64,000 nt of DNA from Puniceicoccaceae bacterium Marseille-Q1082 (GCA_904424815.1 CAJGBI010000001.1:423010-487009), one strand, 5' to 3'. Counted from the first letter of the stretch, positions 33,842-42,956 are shown. Made by a program: numbers and translations. Notes: generated by a model not told the origin, from the letters alone.

Positions 33842-36301
33842 TCAGTCGCGCTCTATTTTCAGGGCCTTTTGCCATTTCAGATAGTCGCCGAGCGCGAACG
33901 GGGGCTTCCCGTAGAGATAGTGGTTGAACAGTTTTCTGCCGCCGATTTCGTATTCAATCAGAAGCATTCCCCGTTCCGCGGGCGTTTCGGCGATTCTGCC
34001 CAATGCCGCCTTGCCGTTCGCCGGGATTTTGAATTTTTTTTCAAAGAGCTTTTCGCCGCTTTCCGCGTCGGTTATCCTCACTTTGCCGGAGACGGGCTTG
34101 AAAGAGTCGTTTACGCCGGTTATTTCGAGGTCGTCGTTTGCGGATACCATCGCGTTTTCCTGCGCGCGCTTTATGTAGTAGTAGGCGAGTTTTTTCGAAA
34201 AGTAGTAGTCGACAACCGCGTCCGAGAGAATCGGCCAGCCGTCGCGGAGGTTCCACCAGAGTATTCCGCTGCGGTACGGCCTGCCGGTTCTCCAGAACTC
34301 TATGAAATATTTTTTCGCCTCAGCCTGCACGATTTGCGAGGCCGCGATAAATTCGTCCAGCCCGCGCGGCACTTCGCCGAAAACTTTCGAGATTTGGTTT
34401 GTCATCAGATAGTTTCTCTTTTCTCCCGCGATATTGCTTTGGAACGGAGTGACCGCCTTCGCCTGCCATTGCGCGTTCCATTCGAGCTTTTCGGCGTCCG
34501 TCCACGGATAGAGGTGTTTTTTGTCGAACATCTTTTCGAGCGATTCGCGGTTCGGGCACCCGTGGTAGCCTATTTCGCTCACGAAATGCGCGTCGCCCGA
34601 AGTGTAATAGGGAGCCTTGTAGTATCCGCGCGGCCCCCACAGATGCACTTCCGACGGGGACGCCCTATTTTCGAACACGTCGGGGCTGTAATACGGAGAA
34701 CTCGGCAGGTACGGGCGCGTAGGGTCGAGCTCGAAGAGGACGCGCGGGAAGACCTCGCGGCTTATGCGCTCCTTTGCGGGGTCGATTTTAAAGGCGTTCG
34801 ACTTGAAGAGCCAGTAGAACGACTGGTCGTTTTCGTTGTTGCCCGCCCAGAGCGCTACGCACGGGTGCCCGCGCAGCCTTTCGACGACGGAGCGCGCCTC
34901 CGTTTCCATCGCCTTTGCGAAGGCGTCGTCCTGCGGGGGCGTGGTGCACGCGAGCGAAAAATCCTGCCAGACGAGTATTCCGTTTTCGTCGCAGAAATCG
35001 TAGAAGGCGTCGGATTCGTAGACGTTGCCGCCCCAGCAGCGCAGCATGTTGCAGTTGAGGTCCGCCGCCATTTCGAGCGCCCTTTGGAGGTGATGCGGGT
35101 CGCGGCTGTGGAGGGCGTCGAGCGGCGTCCAGTTCGCCCCCTTTATATAGATTTTTTTGCCGTTGACGCGGAATTCAAATTTTCCCTTGTCGCCGTTTTT
35201 AAAGACGTCCGACCTTTCCAGGGCCACCGTGCGCAGCCCGACCTTTCGGGTTTTTGAGTCGAGAATTTTCCCGTCGGGGGAGAGCAGGCGGACTTCGAGG
35301 GAATAAAGCGGGCTTTCGCCGTATCCGCGCGGCCACCAGAGCTTGGCGTCTTTTATGCGGATTCCGTTGGGCGAGAGCGTGAATTTGTCGGCGCGCATTT
35401 TCTGCGACCACACTGCCTTCCCTCCGAGCGAGAGTTTCGCTTCGGCTGAAAGTTTGCCGAGCAGTTCGCGCGGAATCGACAGCCTGATGCGCGCGGCGCA
35501 GACCGCCTCGCTTTTGTCGGGATCGGCGGAGACTGTCATAAAAAATATGTCGTCGATTCTCGCGGGCTTTAAGATCTCGACGCCCGCGCCCTTCCAAAGC
35601 CCCGCGCTCAGCAGCCTCGGCATGATGTCCCAGCCGTACATGTGCGGCGCCTTCCTCACGCCTTCGGAATCGTATGCGGAGGATATCGCGCCCAGCCTGC
35701 GCCCGTTGGACTCCATTATGGCGGAGCGTATTATCACGTCCAGGGAATTTTCGCCGCCCTTTGATAGGCGGTCGGTGATGTCGAAGGAATGGGGAATTAG
35801 CATATTGTCCGCCTCCCCGATTTTTTCGCCGTTTAGGAATATGTCGGCGAATGTGTCTATTCCGCCGAATTTCAACACGGCGCGCTCTCCGCATTTTAGC
35901 TCGGGGCTCGGGAACTTGCGCGAATACATCCACTGGTATCCCTCGTATTCGCGCAGCTTATAGGAGTTGTCGCCCTTTTCGGGGTCTGGTATGAGCCCCG
36001 CCTCCAGCAGGTCGAGCTCAACGTTTCCCGGGACTTTCGCAGCGACGGTTTTCGCGCCCTTCGCCCCCGCCGCGGCCTGCGGGGTGCGGAGCGCGCCGGA
36101 GTCCGGCTGGGGCCAGAATTTCAGCTCCCACTTTCCGTCGAGCGAAATCTCGCGGCTTTCGCCGGCCGCCGCGGGGGCGTCCCCGTTTTCCGCGCCGCCG
36201 AAAAACAAAAATATGGCGGCGGCTGCCGCGAGGACGGCCGCGGTTTGCGGGAATTTTTTCGATATTTTTTTTGCGAATTCGGGAATGTCGAATTTTTTCA
36301 T
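33842..36301 (-). CDS. Glycoside hydrolase family 2, beta-mannosidase-like
   Basis: 819 residues with an N-terminal membrane anchor or signal (VLAAAAAIFLFF at ~23-34), a sugar-binding jelly-roll (residues ~60-220), an Ig-like domain, the (beta/alpha)8 catalytic domain from ~340 (IKGANWTPLDAL, MLRCWGGNVYESDAFYDFCDENGILVWQDF), and C-terminal beta domains. The acid/base Glu is in WAGNNEND and the nucleophile Glu in FVSEIGYHG, as in beta-mannosidases. Last gene of the SIS-ROK-MFS-GH2 operon, nine bases after the MFS gene. It is likely to release mannose or a related sugar from oligosaccharides at the cell envelope. Confidence 0.88.
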   Translation of the reverse strand: MKKFDIPEFAKKISKKFPQTAAVLAAAAAIFLFFGGAENGDAPAAAGESREISLDGKWELKFWPQPDSGALRTPQAAAGAKGAKTVAAKVPGNVELDLLEAGLIPDPEKGDNSYKLREYEGYQWMYSRKFPSPELKCGERAVLKFGGIDTFADIFLNGEKIGEADNMLIPHSFDITDRLSKGGENSLDVIIRSAIMESNGRRLGAISSAYDSEGVRKAPHMYGWDIMPRLLSAGLWKGAGVEILKPARIDDIFFMTVSADPDKSEAVCAARIRLSIPRELLGKLSAEAKLSLGGKAVWSQKMRADKFTLSPNGIRIKDAKLWWPRGYGESPLYSLEVRLLSPDGKILDSKTRKVGLRTVALERSDVFKNGDKGKFEFRVNGKKIYIKGANWTPLDALHSRDPHHLQRALEMAADLNCNMLRCWGGNVYESDAFYDFCDENGILVWQDFSLACTTPPQDDAFAKAMETEARSVVERLRGHPCVALWAGNNENDQSFYWLFKSNAFKIDPAKERISREVFPRVLFELDPTRPYLPSSPYYSPDVFENRASPSEVHLWGPRGYYKAPYYTSGDAHFVSEIGYHGCPNRESLEKMFDKKHLYPWTDAEKLEWNAQWQAKAVTPFQSNIAGEKRNYLMTNQISKVFGEVPRGLDEFIAASQIVQAEAKKYFIEFWRTGRPYRSGILWWNLRDGWPILSDAVVDYYFSKKLAYYYIKRAQENAMVSANDDLEITGVNDSFKPVSGKVRITDAESGEKLFEKKFKIPANGKAALGRIAETPAERGMLLIEYEIGGRKLFNHYLYGKPPFALGDYLKWQKALKIERD

Positions 36302-36310
36302 GGCTTTATC

Positions 36311-37504
36311 CTACCGGTTTTGGGTTGGCGGGCGAGTTTTTTTGCCGCCGCACGCAAACGCGCAGAGCGCGAGGTACAGGCAGGCGCAGAAAAGAACCGC
36401 GAGCGCGGCGTTTCCGCCGCCGAATTTTCCGCCCGCAAATGTCATGAGCGGCGGTACGACCGCGCCGCCGGCGATGCCGGTCGTCATGAGCCCCGATATT
36501 TCGTTTTCGGCGCCGGGCCTCGCGGAGAGCGCGCGGGAAAATATCACGGAATATATTGAGGAAATCGAGTAGCCCGCAAGCCCTATTCCGGCGGCGGCGG
36601 AAATTTCGGAGCCGGCCGCCGCCGTCCACCCGAGCGCGAGAACCGCGAGAAATATGTGGATTTTGAAATACGCGAAGGAGTCGACCCGCGCCAGTATCGC
36701 CGCCCCCGCGAAAGTCCCCGCAGTGCGGCAGGCGAAATAGACGCTTGGGGCGAATCCGACCCTCCTCACGGAGCTTTCGAGCGACGGGTCGAGGCCGAGC
36801 TTTTCCATGAGCAGCATCGGCGAATACATGTTCATTCCCATGTCGATTCCGACGACGGCAACTATCCCGAAGAAGAGCATGGCGACTGTCTTGTCGCATA
36901 GGAGTGCGAATATGTTTTTTGCGGAGGCGGCGCTTCCCGCTTTCGGCTCGGGTATGTCCGAGAGCCATAGCCACGCCCCGAAGGCGGCGGTGACGCTTCC
37001 GAATATCGGGAATATCCACCTCCACGACCCGAGCGCCGATGCCGCCCATAACGCAATGAACGGCCCGAGGAAAGACGAAAGCGCCTTGACGGACTGCCCC
37101 GCCGACGCCGCGCTTGCGAGGCGTTCGGGCGCGACGCACGCGGAGAGCAGCGGCATGGCGGCCACCTGCAACATGACGTTCCCGATGCCGAGTAGGGCGA
37201 AACCCGCAAGGCACGCCCAGAGATTGTCGAGCGCGAAAGGGAGCGCGGCGGAGGCCACTGTGATTGCCGCGCTCAAAACGGCCGTATTCTTCCGCCCTAT
37301 TTTGCGCATTGCAACGGAGGTCGGAATCGAGAGCGCCAGAAACCAAAACAACACCGCCGACGGCAGAAAACCGAAAAACTCGTCCGGCATTTGGCCGGCA
37401 AATTCCGCCCTGACGTAGCTCGTGGCGATTCCCGCGAAGTCCACGAACCCCATCACGTAGAAGCCGAGAAAAATCGGAGCGAAGGCCCCCGCTGCGCCTT
37501 TCAT
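36311..37504 (-). CDS. MFS sugar transporter (FucP/GlcP-like)
   Basis: 397 residues, about twelve membrane helices. The N-terminal half has FLGFYVMGFVDFAGIATSYV and later GxG-rich helices (AGFALLGIGNVMLQVAAMPLLSA), the pattern of the FHS/FucP group of sugar:proton symporters. Its start overlaps the ROK kinase stop by four bases, so it likely imports the sugar that the kinase phosphorylates and the downstream GH2 enzyme releases. Substrate is not readable from sequence. Confidence 0.85.
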   Translation of the reverse strand: MKGAAGAFAPIFLGFYVMGFVDFAGIATSYVRAEFAGQMPDEFFGFLPSAVLFWFLALSIPTSVAMRKIGRKNTAVLSAAITVASAALPFALDNLWACLAGFALLGIGNVMLQVAAMPLLSACVAPERLASAASAGQSVKALSSFLGPFIALWAASALGSWRWIFPIFGSVTAAFGAWLWLSDIPEPKAGSAASAKNIFALLCDKTVAMLFFGIVAVVGIDMGMNMYSPMLLMEKLGLDPSLESSVRRVGFAPSVYFACRTAGTFAGAAILARVDSFAYFKIHIFLAVLALGWTAAAGSEISAAAGIGLAGYSISSIYSVIFSRALSARPGAENEISGLMTTGIAGGAVVPPLMTFAGGKFGGGNAALAVLFCACLYLALCAFACGGKKTRPPTQNR

Positions 37505-38493
37505 CTCGCGCGCCTCCCATCGGATTCGTATTGCGCCACCGACAGGGCTGCGTAGTCGCCCACCGCTTCACCGAGCTCCGCCGGAAGGATTTTGCAGGCA
37601 TCGAGCGCGCCCGGCAGCGCCTCGCGCCGCAGGACCCTTTCGGCGGCGGGCCACAGCAGTTCGCGCGCCCTTGAAAATACTCCACCGACGATCACCGCCT
37701 GCGGGTTGAGAATGTCTATTATCATCGCGAGCCCCGCGCCGAGCATTTCGCCGCTTTCCTCGTAGATTTCGGCGGCGAGCCCGTCGCCTTTCTCCGCGGC
37801 TTCCGCGACGCCCTTTGCGGTGAGGGAGCCGAGCATGGAGGCGTCCGGGCACAGCGCGGGCCGCCCGCCCGATTGCAGCCTTTCGAGGGCTTTTTCGCGC
37901 GCGATTTTTGCGATTCCCGCGCCGCTGCAAAACCCCTCGAACGAGCCGCGCTTTCCGTATCCCACGGGGCCGCGCCCGGCGAGCCTCACATGGCCGACTT
38001 CGCCGGCGTTGTCGTTGGCGCCCGAATAGAGTTTCCCGTCGAGAATCAGCCCTGCGCCCAGCCCCGTGCCGAAAGTCAGGAAAACCATGCTTTCAAGCCC
38101 GCGCCCCGCGCCGAATTTCCATTCCGCGAGCGCGCAGGCGTTGGCGTCGTTTTGCAGCCCGCACGGTGCCCCGAAACGGCTTTCAAATGCGGCGGAGATT
38201 TCTATGCCGTCCCACCCGGGCAGGTTCGGGGGGCTCAGTATGACGCCCCTTTTGCTGTCGAGCGGCCCTCCGCAGCTCACGCCTATGGCGGAGAGGCTTT
38301 CTGGGGGCGCGGTGTTTTCCTCCAAAATTTCGGCGGAGAGCGACAGCAGCTTTTCGACCGCCTTCCACGGGTTGCCCACGGGGGTTTCAAAGCGTTTTTT
38401 TGCGGCTATCCGCAGGCCATAGCCGCCGTATTCGCCGAGGCATACGGCGCATTTCGTGCCGCCTATGTCTATTCCCAGAAGCAGTTTTTTCAT
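37501..38493 (-). CDS. ROK-family sugar kinase lacking the zinc-binding cysteines
   Basis: 330 residues. ATP site GIDIGGTKCAVCLGEYG at the N-terminus, a catalytic LQNDANACALAEWKFGAG (D in NDAN), FGTGLGAGLILDG and NAGEVGHVRL with the conserved E-x-G-H. The usual ROK zinc motif C-x-C-G-x2-G-C-x-E reads V-G-Y-G-K-R-G-S-F-E here, so all three cysteines are gone. Likely phosphorylates a hexose or amino sugar brought in by the MFS porter. ATG 38493 overlaps the isomerase stop (ATGA); a much longer in-frame extension upstream is a shadow of that gene. Confidence 0.88.
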   Translation of the reverse strand: MKKLLLGIDIGGTKCAVCLGEYGGYGLRIAAKKRFETPVGNPWKAVEKLLSLSAEILEENTAPPESLSAIGVSCGGPLDSKRGVILSPPNLPGWDGIEISAAFESRFGAPCGLQNDANACALAEWKFGAGRGLESMVFLTFGTGLGAGLILDGKLYSGANDNAGEVGHVRLAGRGPVGYGKRGSFEGFCSGAGIAKIAREKALERLQSGGRPALCPDASMLGSLTAKGVAEAAEKGDGLAAEIYEESGEMLGAGLAMIIDILNPQAVIVGGVFSRARELLWPAAERVLRREALPGALDACKILPAELGEAVGDYAALSVAQYESDGRRAR

Positions 38494-39056
38494 CGCCCGA
38501 AAATTTCCGATTCTATCGTTTCTATAATGGAGTGGAGTATCAGCCCGTGGACTTCCTGGACGCGCGCGCCGTCGTCCGACGGCACGACAAGGGATATGTC
38601 CGCGAGTTTGGCGCACCTTCCGCCGCCGCGCCCCGAAAGCGCTATGGACACGATGCCGAGTTCCCGCGCGCGCAGTATCGCCCTCACCAGGTTTTCGGAT
38701 TCCCCGCTCGACGAAAAGCAGAGGATGATGTCTCCCTCCCGCGCGAGAGCCTCTATTTGGCGCGAGAAGACGTTTTCGTAGCCGAAATCGTTGGCGATGC
38801 AGGTGAGCGCTGCGGCGTCGGAATTCAGGCACGCCCCCCTTAGCGCCTTTCGCGGAAGCCTGTATTTGCCGGAGAGTTCCTCGGCGAAGTGCATGGCGTC
38901 GGCCGCGCTGCCGCCGTTTCCGCACGAGAAAACCGTCCCCCCGCGCGCGATGCAGCCCGCGCACGCCGCGCAGATTTCGTCCGCCTTTTCGGACAGTTCG
39001 AGCGACTTCCCAAGAACGTCCGCAAGCGATTTTATTCCTGTTTCAAATATGCCCAT
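38490..39056 (-). CDS. SIS-domain phosphosugar isomerase, GmhA-like
   Basis: 188 residues. The block SCGNGGSAADAMHFAEELSGKYR, then a CFSSSGESENLVRAI phosphate loop and the C-terminal VHGLILHSIIETIE match sedoheptulose-7-phosphate isomerase (GmhA/DiaA group), including the metal-binding H and E residues. It is the first gene of the operon, under an AraC regulator, and not in a heptose cluster. A role in the catabolism of a sugar phosphate made by the ROK kinase is therefore as likely as heptose synthesis. Confidence 0.85.
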   Translation of the reverse strand: MGIFETGIKSLADVLGKSLELSEKADEICAACAGCIARGGTVFSCGNGGSAADAMHFAEELSGKYRLPRKALRGACLNSDAAALTCIANDFGYENVFSRQIEALAREGDIILCFSSSGESENLVRAILRARELGIVSIALSGRGGGRCAKLADISLVVPSDDGARVQEVHGLILHSIIETIESEIFGR

Positions 39057-39079
39057 AAAAATCCGTTTATTTGAATTTC

Positions 39080-39108
39080 ATTCTATTCCGGAAGCCGCGA
39101 AACGGCAA
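39080..39108 (-). promoter_or_regulatory. Promoter of the SIS-ROK-MFS-GH2 operon
   Basis: On the minus strand TTGCCG (39103-39108) and TAGAAT (39080-39085) are exactly 17 bases apart, giving a start about 15-20 bases upstream of the first ATG (39056). The -35 is weak, which suits an activated promoter. Confidence 0.55.
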
Positions 39109-39112
39109 AGAA

Positions 39113-39145
39113 ATTAAAAGACATTTTACGGATTAAAAAGACATT
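39113..39145 (-). promoter_or_regulatory. Two-copy direct repeat, likely AraC-regulator operator
   Basis: On the plus strand ATTAAAAGACATT (39113-39125) and ATTAAAAAGACATT (39132-39145) repeat in the same orientation, with the GACATT cores 20 bases apart (two helical turns). The block abuts the -35 at 39103-39108 and lies upstream of the divergent AraC gene. Position and spacing suit a class II activator site. Confidence 0.55.
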
Positions 39146-39191
39146 CAAAAATTCTTGCGCTCGCCCGCCGTCTTCGGCTATCTTTTGGGCG

Positions 39192-40118
39192 ATGAAAGCC
39201 CGCGGCGCAAAATACGCGTTCGACAAGCGTTCGGATTCCGAACTCCAGCTATGGCCCGGCACGAGCACGGAGAGGTACGTCACGCGCCCGTTCGTCTCGG
39301 CGCGCGTATTCGGCGGAAAGGGAAGGGGAAGGAGGCCGCTGTTTTTCTGGCCTGAATTTTCCGGCGCCGACCCGCTCGCGCGCTACGGGATTCTCGCCGC
39401 GGCGAGGACGGCGCACTTTTCGGGCTACTACCAGTCGAGGTCGGGCGCGGATTTCCACCTGGCGATGTACACCGTCGACGGAGGGGCGCGACTGTCGTCG
39501 GAGTCCGAAAAATTTTCACTCGCCAAAAACTCTTTCGCGCTGATACCGGCGGGGCGCCCCTACGAGCTCGGCTCGCGGCCGTCGGGCTGGAAGGTGGTAT
39601 GGTTCCACATTTCGGGCGACGTTCCCCTCCCGCCGCGCGTGTGCGTTTCCGCTTCCGCGAATTGCGCGCGCCTCAGGGGAATATTCGGGATTTACGAGGA
39701 CGAGATTTATTCTTCCTCGCCGTCGGGGCAGGTTCTCGAGCCGCTGGCGGAGGCGATTTTCCGCCTGCTGGGGCGCGACATTTCGGACGCGGCGGAGCGG
39801 GCGCGTGACGCCGATGCGGAGTTGAAAATTCTCGAAGTGAAAAATTCGCTCTCGCGGAATTGGACGGTTGCGGAGGCGTCGAAATTTTTCGGGCTTCCGC
39901 CGAAGCGCCTCGACGCGCTTTTCAAGCGGAGGTTTTTTGCCACGTTTTCAAAAACATTGCTCGCGTGGCGCATGGACGAGGCGCGCAGGATTTTATCCTC
40001 TGCGGGTTCGACGCTGTCCGGCGCCGCGGCGGGGGTTGGATACGCCGACGCGTTCTGCTTTTCAAAGGCGTTCAAGCGGCATTTTGGCATGCCGCCCGGA
40101 CAACTGCGCGGAAAATAG
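39192..40118 (+). CDS. AraC-family transcriptional regulator
   Basis: 308 residues. An N-terminal cupin-like sensor (residues ~60-150, with FSGYYQSRSGADFHLAMYTVDGGARL and FALIPAGRPYELG) is followed by two helix-turn-helix motifs at the C-terminus (WTVAEASKFFGLPPKRLDALFKRRF and a second with GVGYADAFCFSKAFKRHFGMPPGQLR). The latter is the AraC/XylS signature. Divergent from the sugar operon across 135 bases containing the direct repeats, so it is the probable regulator of that operon. The inducer is unknown, presumably an operon sugar. Confidence 0.88.
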   Translation: MKARGAKYAFDKRSDSELQLWPGTSTERYVTRPFVSARVFGGKGRGRRPLFFWPEFSGADPLARYGILAAARTAHFSGYYQSRSGADFHLAMYTVDGGARLSSESEKFSLAKNSFALIPAGRPYELGSRPSGWKVVWFHISGDVPLPPRVCVSASANCARLRGIFGIYEDEIYSSSPSGQVLEPLAEAIFRLLGRDISDAAERARDADAELKILEVKNSLSRNWTVAEASKFFGLPPKRLDALFKRRFFATFSKTLLAWRMDEARRILSSAGSTLSGAAAGVGYADAFCFSKAFKRHFGMPPGQLRGK

Positions 40119-40207
40119 CCGCGCGCGCGGGTTTGGATTGCCTTTCGCCGCTTTTTGAACTATTTTGACATCGCTTTATTTTTTCCGCTTTACCGCCCAA
40201 GTATTTG

Positions 40208-40236
40208 TTGATTCTTTGCGCGCCGCGCCGTATGCT
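40208..40236 (+). promoter_or_regulatory. Putative promoter of the Gfo/Idh/MocA gene
   Basis: TTGATT (40208-40213) and TATGCT (40231-40236) are 17 bases apart, about 60 bases before ATG 40297. An alternative -35-like TTGACA occurs near 40168. Confidence 0.4.
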
Positions 40237-40296
40237 TTTTTCAATTGAATCCGCCGTATTGCGGTTTGGACAAATATCATACGGAAAAGAGGAATT

Positions 40297-41370
40297 ATGA
40301 AAAAAGTTAAAGTCATCGTCGTCGGATGCGGAAACATGGGCTCGTCGCACGCGCGCGCCTACGACAAACTGGACGAATTTGAAATCGTCGGAATAGTGGA
40401 CGCCAACCCCGGGGCGGCGGAGGCGTTCAACAAGTCGGTCGGCAAAAATTATCCGTATTTTTCCGACTTCGACGAGGCTCTCGCGAAAGCCTCGCCCGAC
40501 GCGGTCGCGATTTGCACCTATCCGGCCTCCCACGAGCCCCTGGCTGTGAAAGCGATGGAGGCGGGCTGCCACGTGTTCGTCGAAAAGCCGATATCCTCGA
40601 CGGTCGAGGGCGCGGAGCGCGTGGCGGCGTGCGCGAAAAGGCTGAACAAAAAAGTGGTCGTCGGCTACATACTGCGCCACCACCCGTCATGGATAAAATT
40701 CATAGAGCTCGCGCGGACTTTGGGCTCGCCGCTCGTGATGCGCATGAACCTCAACCAGCAGTCGCACGGCAAAACATGGGAGGGGCACAAGAACCTCTTG
40801 AAGTCGCTGACGCCTATTGTGGACTGCGGCGTCCACTACGTCGACGTAATGTGCCAGATGACGCGCTCCAAGCCCGTCCGCGTGAGCGGGATCATGGCGA
40901 ATCTCAGCCCCGAGCTGAATCCCGACCAGCGCAATTACGGGCAGCTGCAGGTGACGTTTGAGGACGGATCCGTCGGATGGTACGAGGCCGGCTGGGGGCC
41001 GATGATGTCCACCAACGCGTTTTTCGTCAAGGACGTCATAGGCCCGAAGGGCTGCGTCTCCATCCGCGCGAAGGACGCGGGCGGCGATTCGAAGTCGGAC
41101 GACATAGACTCGCACACAAAGACCGAGCAGCTGCGCGTCCACTCCTCCGAGACGCTTCCCGACGGAAGCTGGGCGCGCGAGGACGAATGGATAGACACTA
41201 AGGACGAGCCGAAGCACGACGACCTCTGCGCGCGCGAGCAGCTCTATTTTTACAGGGCTATAACCGAGGACGCGGATTTGTCGGAGCATCTCGCCGACGC
41301 CGTAAACAGCCTCAAAATAGTGCTCGCGGCGGACGAGTCGGCGCGCACGGGCAAGACTGTAGAGCTTTGA
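40297..41370 (+). CDS. Gfo/Idh/MocA-family oxidoreductase
   Basis: 357 residues, probably an NAD(P)-dependent sugar or inositol dehydrogenase. A Rossmann fold starts VIVVGCGNMGSSHARAYDKL, with the acidic base VDANP, and is followed by the E-K-P signature FVEKPIS and a C-terminal alpha/beta domain with VDCGVHYVDVMCQM (the conserved D-x-x-x-H). AAAAGAGG precedes ATG 40297 by 6 bases. It lies between the two glycan operons but is transcribed alone and ends in a strong terminator. Substrate unknown. Confidence 0.88.
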   Translation: MKKVKVIVVGCGNMGSSHARAYDKLDEFEIVGIVDANPGAAEAFNKSVGKNYPYFSDFDEALAKASPDAVAICTYPASHEPLAVKAMEAGCHVFVEKPISSTVEGAERVAACAKRLNKKVVVGYILRHHPSWIKFIELARTLGSPLVMRMNLNQQSHGKTWEGHKNLLKSLTPIVDCGVHYVDVMCQMTRSKPVRVSGIMANLSPELNPDQRNYGQLQVTFEDGSVGWYEAGWGPMMSTNAFFVKDVIGPKGCVSIRAKDAGGDSKSDDIDSHTKTEQLRVHSSETLPDGSWAREDEWIDTKDEPKHDDLCAREQLYFYRAITEDADLSEHLADAVNSLKIVLAADESARTGKTVEL

Positions 41371-41418
41371 TTGAAGCGCCGCCTGCGGGGCGTTTCCCGC
41401 GCGATTTTGCAAAAAAAG

Positions 41419-41451
41419 GCCGCCCGGAGTTTTCCGGACGGCTTTTCTTTT
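41419..41451. terminator. Bidirectional rho-independent terminator
   Basis: Stem GCCGCCCGGA/TCCGGACGGC (41419-41428 with 41433-41442, one mismatch, loop GTTT) is preceded by seven A and followed by TTTTCTTTT, so it can serve the oxidoreductase and the convergent GH39-like gene. Confidence 0.75.
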
Positions 41452-41462
41452 GCGCGGGGCCG

Positions 41463-42950
41463 CTATTCTAAAAATTCGGCGATATCGGCGATCGCCGCCC
41501 TGTCGGTGAGCATCAGCGGATAGTCAGCGACGGGAAGCGCGCCCGCGCCTCCGCCGTAAAACTTGGAGGTCACGGCGTATATCTTGCCGTCGAACGGGTC
41601 GACTATTACGGGATTTTCTATTGCCGCCTTCCCCCACACAAATGTTGCCGGAACGTTTTCTATTACGCGGCTTTTAAATTGGAGGTCTTCGGGCATGTAA
41701 TAGGCTACCATCGGATAGCCGTTGCGCGCAAAGCATTTTGTGGCGGCGTTCAGGGCGACGTCCGCGAGCCTCGAGACGCGGACGCCTTCTGGAATTTGCG
41801 GCCCGAGCCTGAACGCGCATTCGGCGGGTTCGGTTTTGTCGTCGAGCAGGGCGCATATGCGGCTTGCGACTTCCACCGCCTTGCGAGGCCTGTAATTGGG
41901 CGCGTTTTCGATCAGCCCCCATTGGGCTTCCACCGGCTGCTTTTTGCCGCCGACTTTATAGTTGGGGTTGAAGTCGCAGACCATGAAAATGGAGGACATG
42001 TCGAGGCCGTTGTGCAGGTCGATTACGAACCTGCGCAGCATCCATTTCGCCTGGATGTCCTCGTCGCTCGGGTGCCACGATTTCTTCCAGCAGTCGGCCG
42101 GAATGCGGAATGGGAAGCCCGCCTCCCCCTGCCGCAGTTTGACGTGCCCGGCGCCGAATTCGCGCAGTATTGAAAGCGCCCCCCTGACCCTTTGGTCGTA
42201 GGCGATTTCCGGAACGTTGTCATAGGGGTGTATGGATACGAAGTCCAGAATTTCACCCGCGCCGGCGGCGAACAGGTCCCTAAAATATGCCGGCGGGCTT
42301 CCCGCCATGGCCGCCCCGATTTTTGCGGCGGGAATTTCTTTGCGTATTTCGTCGGCGGAGATTTTCAGGAGTTTTGCGTACTCCTTGGCGTCGGGCTTTT
42401 CGGGCTGCCAGAACGACAGGTGGTTGCTCTCGTTCCAGATTTCAAACTGGTCTACCCGCCCCTTGAAATTCCTTGCGAGCGCGCGGACATAGTTTTTCCA
42501 CGCTTGCAAACATTCTTCCCCGTAATAGAGCGGGACGTGCCCGACGCCGGTGGGGTTGGTGAGATTGTCCATATAAAGCGGATTGCCGTATCCGACGTTA
42601 AACCAGGGCTGAATCCCCCGCGCGCGCAGGTTGTCTACGACGGAGTCGAGCCACGCGAAATCGTATTTGCCCTTTTGCGTTTCAGTGCGCGCCCAGCCGG
42701 TTTGGCACCGGGCGAATTTCAACCCGGACTTCGCGATTTTGTCGTAGACCTTTTCGGGGTCGAAGACTTTTCTGTCGAGGCACTCGAAGCCTACCCCGAG
42801 CCTATTTGCGCGGCTTTCCTCGGAGTTTACCCCTTTGATGCGCCCGATTTCTTTCAGGTTTGTCGTGCGCTCGGTGAGCGTTTCGCATATCTGGGCGTTG
42901 GCGGACAAGGCGGCCGCCAGCGCGATGGCCGTGAGTTTGTGGATTTTCAT
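41463..42950 (-). CDS. Secreted glycoside hydrolase, clan GH-A (GH39-like)
   Basis: 495 residues with a signal peptide (KLTAIALAAALSANA). The TIM-barrel holds the clan-A acid/base in QFEIWNESN and a candidate nucleophile Glu in KLRQGEAGFPF. Further landmarks are SGLKFARCQTGWARTE, WFNVGYGNP and VSIHPYDN. The arrangement resembles beta-xylosidase/alpha-iduronidase-type GH39 enzymes, but the family call is tentative. Last gene of an operon with the GH106-like rhamnosidase (six bases apart), so the two probably trim one rhamnose-containing glycan. Confidence 0.75.
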   Translation of the reverse strand: MKIHKLTAIALAAALSANAQICETLTERTTNLKEIGRIKGVNSEESRANRLGVGFECLDRKVFDPEKVYDKIAKSGLKFARCQTGWARTETQKGKYDFAWLDSVVDNLRARGIQPWFNVGYGNPLYMDNLTNPTGVGHVPLYYGEECLQAWKNYVRALARNFKGRVDQFEIWNESNHLSFWQPEKPDAKEYAKLLKISADEIRKEIPAAKIGAAMAGSPPAYFRDLFAAGAGEILDFVSIHPYDNVPEIAYDQRVRGALSILREFGAGHVKLRQGEAGFPFRIPADCWKKSWHPSDEDIQAKWMLRRFVIDLHNGLDMSSIFMVCDFNPNYKVGGKKQPVEAQWGLIENAPNYRPRKAVEVASRICALLDDKTEPAECAFRLGPQIPEGVRVSRLADVALNAATKCFARNGYPMVAYYMPEDLQFKSRVIENVPATFVWGKAAIENPVIVDPFDGKIYAVTSKFYGGGAGALPVADYPLMLTDRAAIADIAEFLE

Positions 42951-42956
42951 TTCGCT

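Noticed and set aside
33869-35257. 462-codon plus-strand frame inside the GH2 gene
   Set aside because: Antisense shadow of a gene with complete catalytic motifs.
37501-38964. 487-residue version of the ROK kinase
   Set aside because: The extra 157 N-terminal residues are Arg-rich and antisense-like within the isomerase gene; ATG 38493 with its ATGA overlap precedes the conserved GIDIGGTK motif.
39149-39191. Second AraC operator upstream of the Gfo/Idh/MocA gene (GACAT near 40170)
   Set aside because: Only a single GACAT without the ATTAAAA part occurs near 40170; one pentamer is not evidence of a site.
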